From NCBI GenBank assembly GCA_001429255.1, contig LMJI01000001.1, positions 2,154,310 through 2,218,309 of the forward strand: a stretch of 64,000 bases of DNA, given 5' to 3'. A program made the translations under genes and the position numbers. Source of the stretch: Cellulomonas sp. Root930 (GTDB lineage Bacteria > Actinomycetota > Actinomycetes > Actinomycetales > Cellulomonadaceae). Under the pieces are notes generated by a model. It was not told the origin of the DNA and did no database searches. It saw nothing but the letters and a program-made list of their open reading frames with translations. Shown in pieces: positions 6,925 to 15,414 of this stretch. Within the stretch, counting starts at the first letter, position 1; every line of letters begins with the position of its first letter.

Positions 6925-9375
6925 ATGACGTCGCTCTTCGAGAACCTCTCCCTGCCCCTGCCGGGCGCCTCGGCAGACCCCTCCGGTGACGCCGCGGCCG
7001 AGGCCGCGGCCGCCCGCCGCCGAGCCGAGGCAGACGCCCTGCTCAAGGGCCTCAACCCGCAGCAGCGCGAGGCCGTCCTGCACCAGGGCGGTCCGCTGCT
7101 CATCGTGGCCGGCGCCGGCTCGGGCAAGACGCGGGTGCTCACCAACCGCATCGCGTACCTGCTGGCCACGGGCCGGGCGCGTGCGGGCGAGGTCATCGCG
7201 ATCACGTTCACCAACAAGGCCGCCGCGGAGATGCGCGAGCGGGTCGAGGGCCTCGTCGGCCCGGCCGCCGGCCGCATGTGGGTGTCCACGTTCCACTCGG
7301 CGTGCGTGCGGATCCTGCGCCGCGAGGCGGCGACCCTGGGGCTGCGGTCCAGCTTCTCGATCTACGACTCGGCCGACTCGCAACGCCTGCTCACCCTCGT
7401 CGCGCGCGAGCTCGACCTCGACGCCAAGCGCTACCCCGCCAAGGCGCTGGCGAACAAGATCTCGTCGCTCAAGGACGAGCTGGTGGACCCCGAGACCTTC
7501 GCGGCGACGTCCGGCGGCGGCGCGGCGAACGACTTCGACACCGCGCTGGCGCAGGTCTACACGCGCTACCAGGCACGGTTGAAGCAGGCGCACGCGCTCG
7601 ACTTCGACGACCTGATCATGACCACCGTGCACCTGCTGCGCGCGTACCCCGCCGTGGCCGAGCACTACCGGCGCCGGTTCCGGCACGTGCTGGTCGACGA
7701 GTACCAGGACACCAACCACGCGCAGTACGCGCTGGTGCGCGAGCTGGTCGGCTCCTCGCGCGGGATCGTCGACGACTCCACGGACATGGAGCTCCCACGC
7801 GGCGAGCTCACGGTCGTCGGCGACGCCGACCAGTCGATCTACGCGTTCCGCGGGGCGTCCATCCGGAACATCCTCGAGTTCGAGGTGGACTACCCGGACG
7901 CCCGGACCATCCTGCTCGAGCAGAACTACCGGTCGACGCAGACCATCCTGTCCGCGGCCAACGCGGTGATCAGCCGCAACCCCGGCCGGGAGAACAAGCG
8001 CCTGTGGACCGACTCGGGGGCGGGCGCGCAGATCGTCGCGTACGTCGCGGACACCGAGCACGAGGAGGCGCGGTTCGTCGCGGAGGAGATCGACCGGTTG
8101 GGCGACTCCGACGGCGTGCGCCCCGGCGACGTCGCGGTGTTCTACCGCGCGAACGCGCAGTCCCGGGCGCTCGAGGAGGTGCTCATCCGCGTCGGCCTGC
8201 CGTACAAGGTGGTCGGCGGCACCCGGTTCTACGAGCGCAAGGAGATCAAGGACGCGGTCGCGTACCTGCGCGCGCTGGACAACCCCGACGACGACGTGAG
8301 CGTGCGCCGCATCCTCAACGTGCCCAAGCGCGGGCTGGGAGACCGGTCGGAGGCGATGGTCGCCTCGTTCGCGGAGCGCGAGCGCATCTCGTTCGGCGCA
8401 GCTCTCGACCGGCTCGACGAGGTCCCCGGCCTCGGGACGCGCGCGATCACGGGTCTGTCGGCGTTCGCCTCGATGATGACCGACCTGCGGACGCTGGCGT
8501 CGACCGCGGGCCCCGCTGAGGTCCTCGGCGCGGTGCTCGACCGGTCGGGTTACCTCGCCGAGCTGCGGTCCAGCGACGACCCGCAGGACGGCTCCCGGGT
8601 GGAGAACCTGGCCGAGCTGCACGCCGTCGCGTCCGAGTTCGAGCAGAGTGATCCCGAGGGCGTACTCGCCGACTTCCTCGAACGCGTCTCGCTCGTCGCG
8701 GACTCCGACCAGATCCCGGACGACGACGGCGGGGACGGCGACGGCGAGTCCCGCCCCGACCCCGGCGTCGTCACGCTGATGACCCTGCACACCGCCAAGG
8801 GCCTCGAGTTCCCTGTCGTGTTCCTCACCGGCATGGAGGACGGCACGTTCCCGCACCTGCGGTCGCTGTCGGACTCGCAGCAGCTGGAGGAGGAGCGCCG
8901 GCTCGCGTACGTCGGGCTGACCCGGGCGCGCGAGCGGTTGTACATCTCGCGGGCGGCCGTCCGTACGGCGTGGGGCGTGCCCAACGAGTTCCCGCCCAGC
9001 CGGTTCCTCGACGACCTGCCGGACGAGCTCATCGACTGGCGTCGCCGCGAGTCGTCGACCTCGCAGCTGCGCGGTGGGTGGGGCTCGGGCTACGGGTCGT
9101 CCGGCGGGAGCGGCGGTTATCGGGCGTCGTCAGCACCGCGGACCGAGCACAAACCGCTCCCGTCGACCGGTGCGACGTTCGGCTCGGCCAAGCCGCGCCC
9201 CGACTCCGCGATCCCGCAGCTGGCCATCGGCGACCGCGTCACGCACGACTCGTACGGGCTCGGCACGGTGATCGGGCTCGAAGGGGCCGGACCCAACGCC
9301 GTGGCCAAGGTCGACTTCGGCACCGACGGCACCAAGCGCCTGCTGCTGAGGTTCTCGCCCGTCACCAAGCTGTAG
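6925..9375 (+). CDS. pcrA: ATP-dependent DNA helicase PcrA/UvrD
   Basis: An 816-residue superfamily-1A 3'-5' helicase acting in nucleotide excision repair and replication restart. After a ~40-residue non-conserved N-terminus come L-N-P-Q-Q-R-E-A (Q-motif), Walker A G-A-G-S-G-K-T at 63-69, Walker B D-E-Y-Q-D-T-N near 258, G-D-A-D-Q-S-I-Y-A-F-R-G, and the C-terminal V-G-L-T-R-A-R-E. A low-complexity Gly/Ser linker near 710-735 leads to a C-terminal domain (I-G-D-R-V-T-H-D-S-Y-G-L-G-T-V), the Tudor-like fold that in PcrA binds RNA polymerase. Length is normal for actinobacterial UvrD1. ATG 6925 follows a GGGAG motif. Confidence 0.95.
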   Translation: MTSLFENLSLPLPGASADPSGDAAAEAAAARRRAEADALLKGLNPQQREAVLHQGGPLLIVAGAGSGKTRVLTNRIAYLLATGRARAGEVIAITFTNKAAAEMRERVEGLVGPAAGRMWVSTFHSACVRILRREAATLGLRSSFSIYDSADSQRLLTLVARELDLDAKRYPAKALANKISSLKDELVDPETFAATSGGGAANDFDTALAQVYTRYQARLKQAHALDFDDLIMTTVHLLRAYPAVAEHYRRRFRHVLVDEYQDTNHAQYALVRELVGSSRGIVDDSTDMELPRGELTVVGDADQSIYAFRGASIRNILEFEVDYPDARTILLEQNYRSTQTILSAANAVISRNPGRENKRLWTDSGAGAQIVAYVADTEHEEARFVAEEIDRLGDSDGVRPGDVAVFYRANAQSRALEEVLIRVGLPYKVVGGTRFYERKEIKDAVAYLRALDNPDDDVSVRRILNVPKRGLGDRSEAMVASFAERERISFGAALDRLDEVPGLGTRAITGLSAFASMMTDLRTLASTAGPAEVLGAVLDRSGYLAELRSSDDPQDGSRVENLAELHAVASEFEQSDPEGVLADFLERVSLVADSDQIPDDDGGDGDGESRPDPGVVTLMTLHTAKGLEFPVVFLTGMEDGTFPHLRSLSDSQQLEEERRLAYVGLTRARERLYISRAAVRTAWGVPNEFPPSRFLDDLPDELIDWRRRESSTSQLRGGWGSGYGSSGGSGGYRASSAPRTEHKPLPSTGATFGSAKPRPDSAIPQLAIGDRVTHDSYGLGTVIGLEGAGPNAVAKVDFGTDGTKRLLLRFSPVTKL

Positions 9376-9461
9376 CGGTCCGCCCGGGAGAGGCGACCCG
9401 CCCGCGCGGCGAACCTGCCCCGCGCAGCGACCGCGGCCCAGTCGGTCGGCATCCGAGTGCC

Positions 9462-10007
9462 TCAGCCCACCGGGACGTCGGCCCACACGGCGGTGACGGC
9501 CTCGCGCGCGGCCGCGGGTCCCACGCCCAGGGAGCTGAGCGCCCCGTATGCGGTGCTGTCGTCCAGCCGGGCGACCGCGAGCAGCAGGTGTCCGGTGTCG
9601 ATCCGGCGGTGCTTGAACCGGATCGCCTCGCGCAGCGCGATCTCCAGCAGCTTCTTGGCCGACGGCTCGAAGGGCAGGTGCCCGGCCCGGCTGCGTGGCA
9701 GCGGCGTGTCGAGCGCTCCGGGGCCGAACGACGCCTCGACCTGGGCACGGACGGCCTCCAGGTCGATGCCGACGCCGGCGAGCGCGTCGGCGTCGATGGC
9801 GCCCGGCGGCAGCGCGCGGACCGCGGCGAACACGTCCCCGTGGGTGACGCCGAGGCGCTCCAGGGCCTGGGCGGCGACCGAGTCGGGGGTGCGGAGCATG
9901 CCCAGCAGCACGTGCTCGGTGCCGATCCGGTCGGCACCGAGGGCGCGTGCCTCCTCCTGCGCGCCGACGACCGACTCGCGGGCGTCCTTGGCGAACTTCT
10001 CGAACAT
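9462..10007 (-). CDS. Clp N-terminal domain protein (no AAA+ module)
   Basis: A 181-residue protein made only of a Clp_N-like double repeat: M-F-E-K-F-A-K-D-A-R near the start and G-T-E-H-V-L-L-G-M-L, then a second repeat with L-E-I-A-L-R-E-A and D-T-G-H-L-L-L-A-V. ClpA/ClpC use this domain to bind substrates or adaptors. Without an ATPase domain the protein could be an adaptor or sensor for ClpC; that is inference. Its ATG overlaps the stop of the upstream HTH gene by one base (TGATG), so the two are a coupled pair. Confidence 0.85.
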   Translation of the reverse strand: MFEKFAKDARESVVGAQEEARALGADRIGTEHVLLGMLRTPDSVAAQALERLGVTHGDVFAAVRALPPGAIDADALAGVGIDLEAVRAQVEASFGPGALDTPLPRSRAGHLPFEPSAKKLLEIALREAIRFKHRRIDTGHLLLAVARLDDSTAYGALSSLGVGPAAAREAVTAVWADVPVG

Positions 10008-10219
10008 CAGCCGACCCTCTTTCCGTACTTCTTGTGGACCGCCTGCCGGGAGACGCCCAGGGCGTCGGCGACCTGCTGCCAGGACCAACCGAGCCGGCGG
10101 GCGCGCTCGACGTGCAGGGCCTCCAACCGGTCGGCGAGCGCGCGGAGCGCCCGCACGGCCCGCAGGCCCTCGGCAGGCTCGGCAGCACTCGCGGCTGCGG
10201 TCATGAGCTCATCGGACAT
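10007..10219 (-). CDS. Small helix-turn-helix DNA-binding protein
   Basis: A 70-residue protein with a helical N-terminus and a C-terminal HTH (L-G-W-S-W-Q-Q-V-A-D-A-L-G-V-S-R-Q-A-V-H). I chose ATG 10219; a TTG three codons upstream is rejected because it falls in the promoter. The 7-nt spacing from the TAGGTT hexamer implies a leaderless mRNA. The promoter is covered by GTCAA half-sites, so autorepression is likely. It is probably the regulator of the Clp-N partner gene it overlaps. Confidence 0.82.
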   Translation of the reverse strand: MSDELMTAAASAAEPAEGLRAVRALRALADRLEALHVERARRLGWSWQQVADALGVSRQAVHKKYGKRVG

Positions 10220-10223
10220 GCCC

Positions 10224-10267
10224 GTCAACCTACGTTGACACTTGGATGATTGTCAACTCACATTGAC
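10224..10267 (-). promoter_or_regulatory. Promoter with overlapping GTCAA half-sites for the HTH/Clp-N pair
   Basis: On the minus strand TTGACA (10256-10251) and TAGGTT (10232-10227) are 18 bp apart, a near-consensus housekeeping promoter with the ATG 7 nt beyond. The same DNA holds two interlocked inverted repeats on the plus strand: GTCAAC-ctac-GTTGAC (10224-10239), and GTTGACA...TGTCAAC with a 10-bp spacer, then a further TTGACA. Four half-sites covering both -35 and -10 suggest a repressor, most simply the HTH protein itself. Confidence 0.65.
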
Positions 10268-10273
10268 AGCGAT

Positions 10274-10313
10274 GTCCGCACTCGTGCGGGGAGGAACCCG
10301 ACGGAGTGCGGAC
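10274..10313. repeat. Palindromic repeat family A, copy 1
   Basis: A 40-nt element with perfect 10-bp arms GTCCGCACTC / GAGTGCGGAC and a 20-nt centre that starts with GTGCGGG, allowing an alternative inner pairing CCGCAC/GTGCGG. It is 36/40 identical to copy 2. It lies in the gap between the HTH promoter and the 3' end of the kinase-like gene. Confidence 0.85.
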
Positions 10314-10336
10314 GCAGCGACGGGGAGGACGGCAAC

Positions 10337-10376
10337 GTCCGCACTCGTGCGGGCAGGAGGCCGCCGGAGTGCGGAC
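10337..10376. repeat. Palindromic repeat family A, copy 2
   Basis: Second 40-nt copy in direct tandem orientation, 23 nt after copy 1 (63-bp period), with identical 10-bp arms and four substitutions, all in the centre. Conservation of arms over centre indicates selection on the hairpin. It ends 22 nt before the stop codon of the kinase-like gene. Confidence 0.85.
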
Positions 10377-10397
10377 GTCCGCGGGGTGGGGGCCGGG

Positions 10398-11090
10398 TCA
10401 GGGGTGGGGGATCACCTGGGGGCGGGTCAGGTCGCGGTTGTCGATGACGACCGTCGCCCGGGACGCGGGCCGGCACGCGGCGAGGTAGCGGCGCTGGCCC
10501 TCGACGTAGCGAGCGTTCGCCGGGTGGGTCGGGTCCGGCGGGGAGCCGTCACGGACGGCCATGCGGGCGAACGTCTCGCCGAAGTCGACGTCGAGGTACA
10601 CCGAGAAGTCCCACCAGGCGGCGAGCTCGTCGCGGTGCAGGAAGATCCCGTCGAGCACGAGGACCGTGCGGTCCGTGCCCGCCTCGCGCGGGAGGTGGAG
10701 CGCGGTGTCGGTGGCGACGTCCCGCACGGCCCGCCGGAACCGGCGCGAGCCCCCGGGGGCGAACGGCTCGAGCACCTCGGTGCGCAGGGCGTCGTAGTCG
10801 TAGGAGTCGGCCCAGAACCCCTCGGGGGAGTGCCGGCCCTGGCGGTAGCGCTCGTCGCGGGGGCGGTGGAACCCGTCGACCGAGATGCGCACCACGTCCC
10901 GGCCCTCCCGGCGCAGCTCGGCGGCGAGCTCGTCGGCGAAAGTGGTCTTGCCGGCGCCGTCCATGCCGTCGACCCCGACGAGCACGGGCCGGCCGAGCGT
11001 GCGCGGGTCGGGCACGCGGCGCGTCACGTCGCGCAGGACGGCGAGTCGCGCGACCGACGCCGTGGGCGCCGTGTCCGACGGCGCGCTCAC
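10398..11090 (-). CDS. Uridine kinase-like P-loop NTPase
   Basis: A 230-residue P-loop kinase of the uridine kinase/phosphoribulokinase fold. Walker A G-M-D-G-A-G-K-T-T lies near residues 42-50, followed by the phosphate-acceptor region V-D-G-F-H-R-P-R-D-E-R-Y, and V-L-V-L-D-G-I-F-L-H. Actinobacteria encode many such proteins; the true phosphate acceptor is unknown. The GTG start overlaps the stop of a 20-codon leaderless mini-ORF (GTGA) and has no clear Shine-Dalgarno, so it is probably translated by coupling. Confidence 0.82.
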   Translation of the reverse strand: MSAPSDTAPTASVARLAVLRDVTRRVPDPRTLGRPVLVGVDGMDGAGKTTFADELAAELRREGRDVVRISVDGFHRPRDERYRQGRHSPEGFWADSYDYDALRTEVLEPFAPGGSRRFRRAVRDVATDTALHLPREAGTDRTVLVLDGIFLHRDELAAWWDFSVYLDVDFGETFARMAVRDGSPPDPTHPANARYVEGQRRYLAACRPASRATVVIDNRDLTRPQVIPHP

Positions 11091-11149
11091 CGTGCGTGTC
11101 TGTCGACGTCGGTGCCGAGCAGGGCAGCCACGATCGTCACCGGATCCAT
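11087..11149 (-). CDS. Leaderless 20-codon mini-ORF coupled to the kinase gene
   Basis: ATG 11149 opens a 20-residue frame (M-D-P-V-T-I-V-A-A-L-L-G-T-D-V-D-R-H-A-R) whose TGA overlaps the GTG of the kinase as GTGA. A TACGTT hexamer (11161-11156 on the minus strand) lies exactly 6 nt before the ATG, the same geometry seen at many full genes here, and there is no Shine-Dalgarno. It could be a leader peptide for translational coupling, or simply an accident of promoter-to-gene spacing; no homology is evident. Confidence 0.55.
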   Translation of the reverse strand: MDPVTIVAALLGTDVDRHAR

Positions 11150-11230
11150 GCCGGGAACGTAGCGGATTGCGGCGGTTCGGGGGAGGGGTTGCGGAGAAGC
11201 GGTGGACGAGAGGGGCGTTGCGCACGCCAC

Positions 11231-11250
11231 ATCTCTCGATGTGAAGAGAT
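11231..11250. promoter_or_regulatory. TCA-gene palindrome upstream of sucC
   Basis: Imperfect palindrome with arms ATCTCT/AGAGAT and central CGATGTGA. It shares 15 of 20 positions with the site at 20827-20846 in front of icd. A TACCAT hexamer at 11265-11270 is a candidate -10, which places the right arm over the -35 region. Regulator unknown. Confidence 0.6.
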
Positions 11251-11334
11251 CTCCGCCCGGCGGCTACCATCATCCGGGGCGTTTCGGCCGCACAGAGGCC
11301 GTCGAATGCCGGTTGATGAGAGGACCCAGACCAG

Positions 11335-12516
11335 GTGGACCTGTTCGAGTACCAGGCACGTGACATCTTCGAGAAGCATGGCGTCCCCGTGCTCGGCGGC
11401 GTCGTCGCCACGACTCCCGAGGAGGCCCGCGCCGGCGCGGAGCAGCTCTTGGGCGGTCAGCCGGGCGTCGTGGTGGTCAAGGCGCAGGTCAAGGTCGGTG
11501 GCCGCGGCAAGGCCGGCGGCGTGAAGCTGGCCCGTTCCGCGGACGACGCGGCCGAGAAGGCCGCCGAGATCCTCGGCATGGACATCAAGGGCCACACGGT
11601 CCACCGCGTGATGATCGCGGCCGGCGCGAAGATCGCCACGGAGTTCTACTTCTCCCTGCTGCTCGACCGCGCCGAGCGCCGGTACCTGGCGATGTGCTCG
11701 GTCGAGGGCGGCATGGACATCGAGCAGCTCGCGGTGGAGCGTCCCGACGCCCTCGCCAAGGTGGCCGTCGACCCGCGCACCGGCATCGACCAGGCCAAGG
11801 CCGACGAGATCGTGCGCGCCGCCGGGTTCGACGCGGACATCGCCCCCAAGGTCGCGGCCGTCCTGCAGACGCTCTGGACCGTGTACCGCAGCGAGGACGC
11901 CACGCTGGTCGAGGTGAACCCGCTGGTCCTCACCGAGGACGGCGAGATCGTCGCGCTCGACGGCAAGGTCACGCTCGACGAGAACGCCTCCTTCCGCCAC
12001 CCCGAGCACGCCGACCTCGAGGACGCCGCCGCAGCGGACCCGCTCGAGGCGCGCGCCAAGGAGAAGGACCTCAACTACGTCAAGCTCGACGGCGAGGTCG
12101 GCATCATCGGCAACGGCGCCGGGCTCGTGATGAGCACCCTGGACGTCGTCGCGTACGCCGGTGAGGCGCACGGTGGCGTGAAGCCGGCCAACTTCCTGGA
12201 CATCGGCGGCGGCGCCAGCGCCGAGGTCATGGCCGCGGGCCTGGACATCATCCTCACGGACCCGCAGGTCAAGGCGGTCTTCGTCAACGTCTTCGGCGGC
12301 ATCACGGCGTGCGACGCCGTCGCCAACGGCATCGTGGCGGCTCTCGAGATCCTCGGCGACGAGGCCTCCAAGCCGCTCGTCGTGCGCCTCGACGGCAACA
12401 ACGTGCTCGAGGGTCGTCGGATCCTCGCCGAGGCCGGCCACCCGCTCGTCACGATCGCGGACACGATGGACGGCGGCGCCGACAAGGCGGCCGAGCTCGC
12501 CCACGCCGCGGCCTGA
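11335..12516 (+). CDS. sucC: Succinyl-CoA ligase (ADP-forming) subunit beta
   Basis: A 393-residue ATP-grasp subunit that, with SucD, interconverts succinyl-CoA and succinate with nucleotide phosphorylation in the TCA cycle. It begins [11 protein letters not shown], and contains [18 protein letters not shown] in the nucleotide grasp region and N-I-F/V-F-G-G-I near residue 320. GTG is the start because it yields the standard N-terminus; an AGAGGA motif precedes it. sucD follows after 32 bp. Confidence 0.97.
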   Translation: MDLFEYQARDIFEKHGVPVLGGVVATTPEEARAGAEQLLGGQPGVVVVKAQVKVGGRGKAGGVKLARSADDAAEKAAEILGMDIKGHTVHRVMIAAGAKIATEFYFSLLLDRAERRYLAMCSVEGGMDIEQLAVERPDALAKVAVDPRTGIDQAKADEIVRAAGFDADIAPKVAAVLQTLWTVYRSEDATLVEVNPLVLTEDGEIVALDGKVTLDENASFRHPEHADLEDAAAADPLEARAKEKDLNYVKLDGEVGIIGNGAGLVMSTLDVVAYAGEAHGGVKPANFLDIGGGASAEVMAAGLDIILTDPQVKAVFVNVFGGITACDAVANGIVAALEILGDEASKPLVVRLDGNNVLEGRRILAEAGHPLVTIADTMDGGADKAAELAHAAA

Positions 12517-12548
12517 ACCCCCTGACGCAGAGAGAAGCAGACACCACC

Positions 12549-13424
12549 ATGGCGATCTTCCTGACCGAGGCATCCAAGGTCATCGTCCAGGGCATGACGG
12601 GTTCCGAGGGCCAGAAGCACACCACCCGCATGCTCGCGTCCGGCACGTCCGTCGTCGGCGGGGTGAACCCGCGCAAGGCGGGCACGTCCGTCGCGTTCGG
12701 TGACACCGACGTCCCCGTCTTCGGCTCCGTCGCCGAGGCGATGGACGCCACCGGCGCGGACGTCTCCGTCGTCTTCGTGCCGCCGGCCCACACCAAGGCG
12801 GCCGTCGTCGAGGCGATCGAGGCGGGCATCCCGCTGGTCGTCATCATCACCGAGGGCGTCCCGGTGGCCGACACCGCCGAGTTCTTCGCGCTCGCGCTGG
12901 ACAAGGGCGTGCGGCTCATCGGCCCCAACTGCCCCGGCCTGATCAGCCCCGGCAAGTCGAACGTCGGCATCATCCCGGCCGACATCACCGGCCCCGGTCG
13001 CGTGGGCCTCGTGTCGAAGTCCGGCACGCTGACCTACCAGATGATGTACGAGCTGCGGGACTTCGGGTTCTCCACGGCCATCGGCATCGGCGGCGACCCG
13101 ATCATCGGCACCACGCACATCGACGCCCTCGCGGCGTTCGAGGCGGACCCCGAGACCGAGGTCATCGTGATGATCGGTGAGATCGGTGGCGACGCCGAGG
13201 AGCGTGCGGCCGCGTACATCGCCGAGCACGTCACCAAGCCCGTCGTCGGCTACGTCGCCGGCTTCACGGCCCCCGAGGGCAAGACGATGGGCCACGCCGG
13301 CGCCATCGTGTCCGGCTCGTCGGGCACCGCGCAGGCCAAGAAGGAAGCCCTCGAGGCTGCCGGCGTCAAGGTCGGCAAGACGCCGTCCGAGACGGCCGAG
13401 CTCGCGCGCCAGCTCCTGAGCTGA
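12549..13424 (+). CDS. sucD: Succinyl-CoA ligase subunit alpha
   Basis: A 291-residue CoA-binding subunit carrying the active-site phosphohistidine ([10 protein letters not shown], near residue 248). N-terminal [11 protein letters not shown] is the CoA-ligase nucleotide-fold motif. Normal length and cotranscribed with sucC. A strong hairpin 12 nt after the stop probably ends the sucCD transcript. Confidence 0.97.
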   Translation: MAIFLTEASKVIVQGMTGSEGQKHTTRMLASGTSVVGGVNPRKAGTSVAFGDTDVPVFGSVAEAMDATGADVSVVFVPPAHTKAAVVEAIEAGIPLVVIITEGVPVADTAEFFALALDKGVRLIGPNCPGLISPGKSNVGIIPADITGPGRVGLVSKSGTLTYQMMYELRDFGFSTAIGIGGDPIIGTTHIDALAAFEADPETEVIVMIGEIGGDAEERAAAYIAEHVTKPVVGYVAGFTAPEGKTMGHAGAIVSGSSGTAQAKKEALEAAGVKVGKTPSETAELARQLLS

Positions 13425-13436
13425 CCTCCGTCCGTC

Positions 13437-13473
13437 GTCGACCCCGGTGAGCCCTGCGGCCACCGGGGTCGAC
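13437..13473 (+). terminator. Hairpin terminator after sucD
   Basis: Perfect 13-bp stem GTCGACCCCGGTG / CACCGGGGTCGAC around an 11-nt loop, 12 nt downstream of the sucD stop. There is no T-tract, as is usual for actinobacterial terminators. A potential GTG start of the next gene falls inside the stem, which is one reason to prefer the later start. Confidence 0.75.
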
Positions 13474-13545
13474 GTGTCTCACCCGACAGCCGACGCGCCG
13501 CGCCGGGTTCGCCGCTCCGGCGAGCGCGGCAGCGACCATGGCACG

Positions 13546-14817
13546 GTGAGCGCCACCGGCCCCCGCACGGGGGGCACCCCCGTCGTCGACCGTCGTCGTC
13601 GCCGCACGCTGTCCGACGACCCGACCCCGACGTTCTTCACCAGCGCGCTCGACGGAGCGCCGCGCTGGGTCGCGGGTGTCCTGTCCGCGCTGCAGGCGGC
13701 GCTGCTGTCGTTCCTCGTGCTCGCCCTGCCGGCCGTGGCTGCCTACGTCGCGACCTCGGCCGACCCCTCCAACAGCGGCGTCGGCTGGTTCCGCTCCGTC
13801 GGCGTCGGGTCCGCCCTGTGGCTGCTCGGGCACGGCGTGCCCGCGCACGTCGGCCCGGTCGTGGTGTCCCTGGTGCCGCTCGGCGTCACCGCGCTCGCGC
13901 TCTTCGTCTGCTACGCGTCGGCCCGCAGGTCCGGGCTGGCGACCTGGCCCTCCTACGTGGCGGGAGTCGGGACGTACACGCTGGTCGCGGTCCTCGTCGC
14001 GCTGCTGTCGGGCGTGTCCGGCGCCGGGCTCGCCCGGGCGCTGGTCGGCGGAGCGCTCGTCTCCGCCGTCGGCCTGGGCACGGGGCTGCTCGCGCGTCCG
14101 GAGGCTCCGCCGCTCCGGACGCTCACCCGCGCCGTGTGGTCGCGGTGCCCGGCGCCCCTGCGCACCGGGGCCGCCGGCGGCGTGCTCGCAGCGGCGTCGC
14201 TGGTGCTGGTCGCCGCGCTGGTGACCACCCTGTGGGTGGTGGCCGGCCGCGCCACCATCGGGGACGTCGTCCGCGGGCTCGGCCTCGATGCCGTGGGCGG
14301 CGTCGTGCTGGCGGTCGCCGAGCTGGCCTACCTCCCCAACCTGGTGGTGTGGGCGCTCGCGTGGCTCACCGGCGCCGGCTTCGCGGTCGGCGAGGGGACG
14401 CACTTCGGGCCCGACGGGGTCGTCGGCGGTGCGCTGCCGGCAGTCCCCATGCTCGGTGCGCTCCCGGGACCCGACGTCGCAGGTCCGGCGACGAGCCTGG
14501 TGCCGCTGGTCGTCGTGGCCGTCGGAGCGTTCGTCGGCTGGTACCTGCACCGACGGCTCCAGACGCAGCGCTGGTGGGACGCGATGCTGGCGTGCGCAGC
14601 TGCCGGGGTGACGACGGCGGTCCTGGTCGCGGTGCTGGTGACCGCGGCGAGCGGCGGCATCGGGCCGGACCGGCTGGCGCACGTGGGCGCGCAGGGCGTG
14701 CTCGTCGGGCTGCTCTCCGGCGCCGGCGTGCTGGTGGGGGCGCTGGTGGTGGCGCTCCCCGGCGATGCGCCGCTCCGTGCGCGGCTCGGGCGGCTGCTGC
14801 GCCGAGACCCCGACTGA
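13546..14817 (+). CDS. DUF6350 (PerM-type) polytopic membrane protein
   Basis: A 423-residue protein with about nine to ten transmembrane segments and a charged N-terminal cytoplasmic tail. It occupies the place of Mycobacterium tuberculosis PerM (between sucCD and purN-purH), which supports cell division and persistence; orthology rests on synteny and membrane pattern. GTG 13546 is chosen because GACCAT lies exactly 6 nt upstream (leaderless geometry), whereas an in-frame GTG at 13447 sits inside the sucD terminator stem. Confidence 0.8.
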   Translation: MSATGPRTGGTPVVDRRRRRTLSDDPTPTFFTSALDGAPRWVAGVLSALQAALLSFLVLALPAVAAYVATSADPSNSGVGWFRSVGVGSALWLLGHGVPAHVGPVVVSLVPLGVTALALFVCYASARRSGLATWPSYVAGVGTYTLVAVLVALLSGVSGAGLARALVGGALVSAVGLGTGLLARPEAPPLRTLTRAVWSRCPAPLRTGAAGGVLAAASLVLVAALVTTLWVVAGRATIGDVVRGLGLDAVGGVVLAVAELAYLPNLVVWALAWLTGAGFAVGEGTHFGPDGVVGGALPAVPMLGALPGPDVAGPATSLVPLVVVAVGAFVGWYLHRRLQTQRWWDAMLACAAAGVTTAVLVAVLVTAASGGIGPDRLAHVGAQGVLVGLLSGAGVLVGALVVALPGDAPLRARLGRLLRRDPD

Positions 14818-14823
14818 CCGGCG

Positions 14824-15339
14824 TCAGGAGCCCGGGTTCTCCAGCGACGTGCGCAGGTCGTCGAGATCCTTCTCGTACTGCGTCTCGCAGGCGTTCGTCG
14901 CGCTGATCGTCAGGGCGCCCTCGAGGCACTCCTGCTTGTCCTGCTGCACCGGCCAGAGCGCCAGCTGCACGCCGAGGATGAGCGTCCACGACAGCGCGAT
15001 GACGACGCCCACCGCGAGCAGCGGCACCAGGCCGCGGGTCCGCGCGCGCCCCGCGATGATCAGCCCGCGGACCCCCACGACCAGGGCGGCGACCGCGAAC
15101 AGGAGGCCCGCGGCCTGCCACGGCAGCGGCAGCGTGGCCACCAGGACCGAGCCGAGCACGAGCACGCCGAACAGCCGCGTGAGACGCGTGGCGTGCGCCG
15201 CCACCTCGGGGTCCGGGGGCTGGCGCTCGGGGTCGGCCGGGGCCTGCGGCCGAGGCATGGGCGGCGGCCACGAGGGTCCGTCCTGCGGTGCGGGTGCGTC
15301 CTTCCGGTCGGCGTCGGGGGGCGCGTAGGGGTTGCTCAC
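14824..15339 (-). CDS. Membrane protein with proline-rich N-terminus (DUF4190-like layout)
   Basis: A 171-residue protein that starts S-N-P-Y-A-P-P and has a Pro-rich cytoplasmic tail of about 55 residues, then three transmembrane segments and a C-terminal charged domain containing two cysteines (Q-E-C, N-A-C). The layout resembles many actinobacterial DUF4190-type proteins but I cannot assign a family firmly. GTG start; GAGAAT lies 6 nt upstream, consistent with leaderless translation. Convergent with the DUF6350 gene, 6 bp apart. Confidence 0.72.
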   Translation of the reverse strand: MSNPYAPPDADRKDAPAPQDGPSWPPPMPRPQAPADPERQPPDPEVAAHATRLTRLFGVLVLGSVLVATLPLPWQAAGLLFAVAALVVGVRGLIIAGRARTRGLVPLLAVGVVIALSWTLILGVQLALWPVQQDKQECLEGALTISATNACETQYEKDLDDLRTSLENPGS

Positions 15340-15414
15340 CCGTGCATTCTCGCCCACGGGCGGGGTCGGCGGACGCGCGTGCCCGGGCTGCACGGTGGCC
15401 AGTAGGGTCGGCCC

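Noticed and set aside
10226..10228. TTG as start of the HTH gene
   Set aside because: It overlaps the -10 region TAGGTT; ATG 10219 fits the leaderless geometry.
13447..13449. GTG as start of the DUF6350 gene
   Set aside because: It lies inside the left arm of the sucD terminator hairpin; GTG 13546 has a -10-like hexamer 6 nt upstream.
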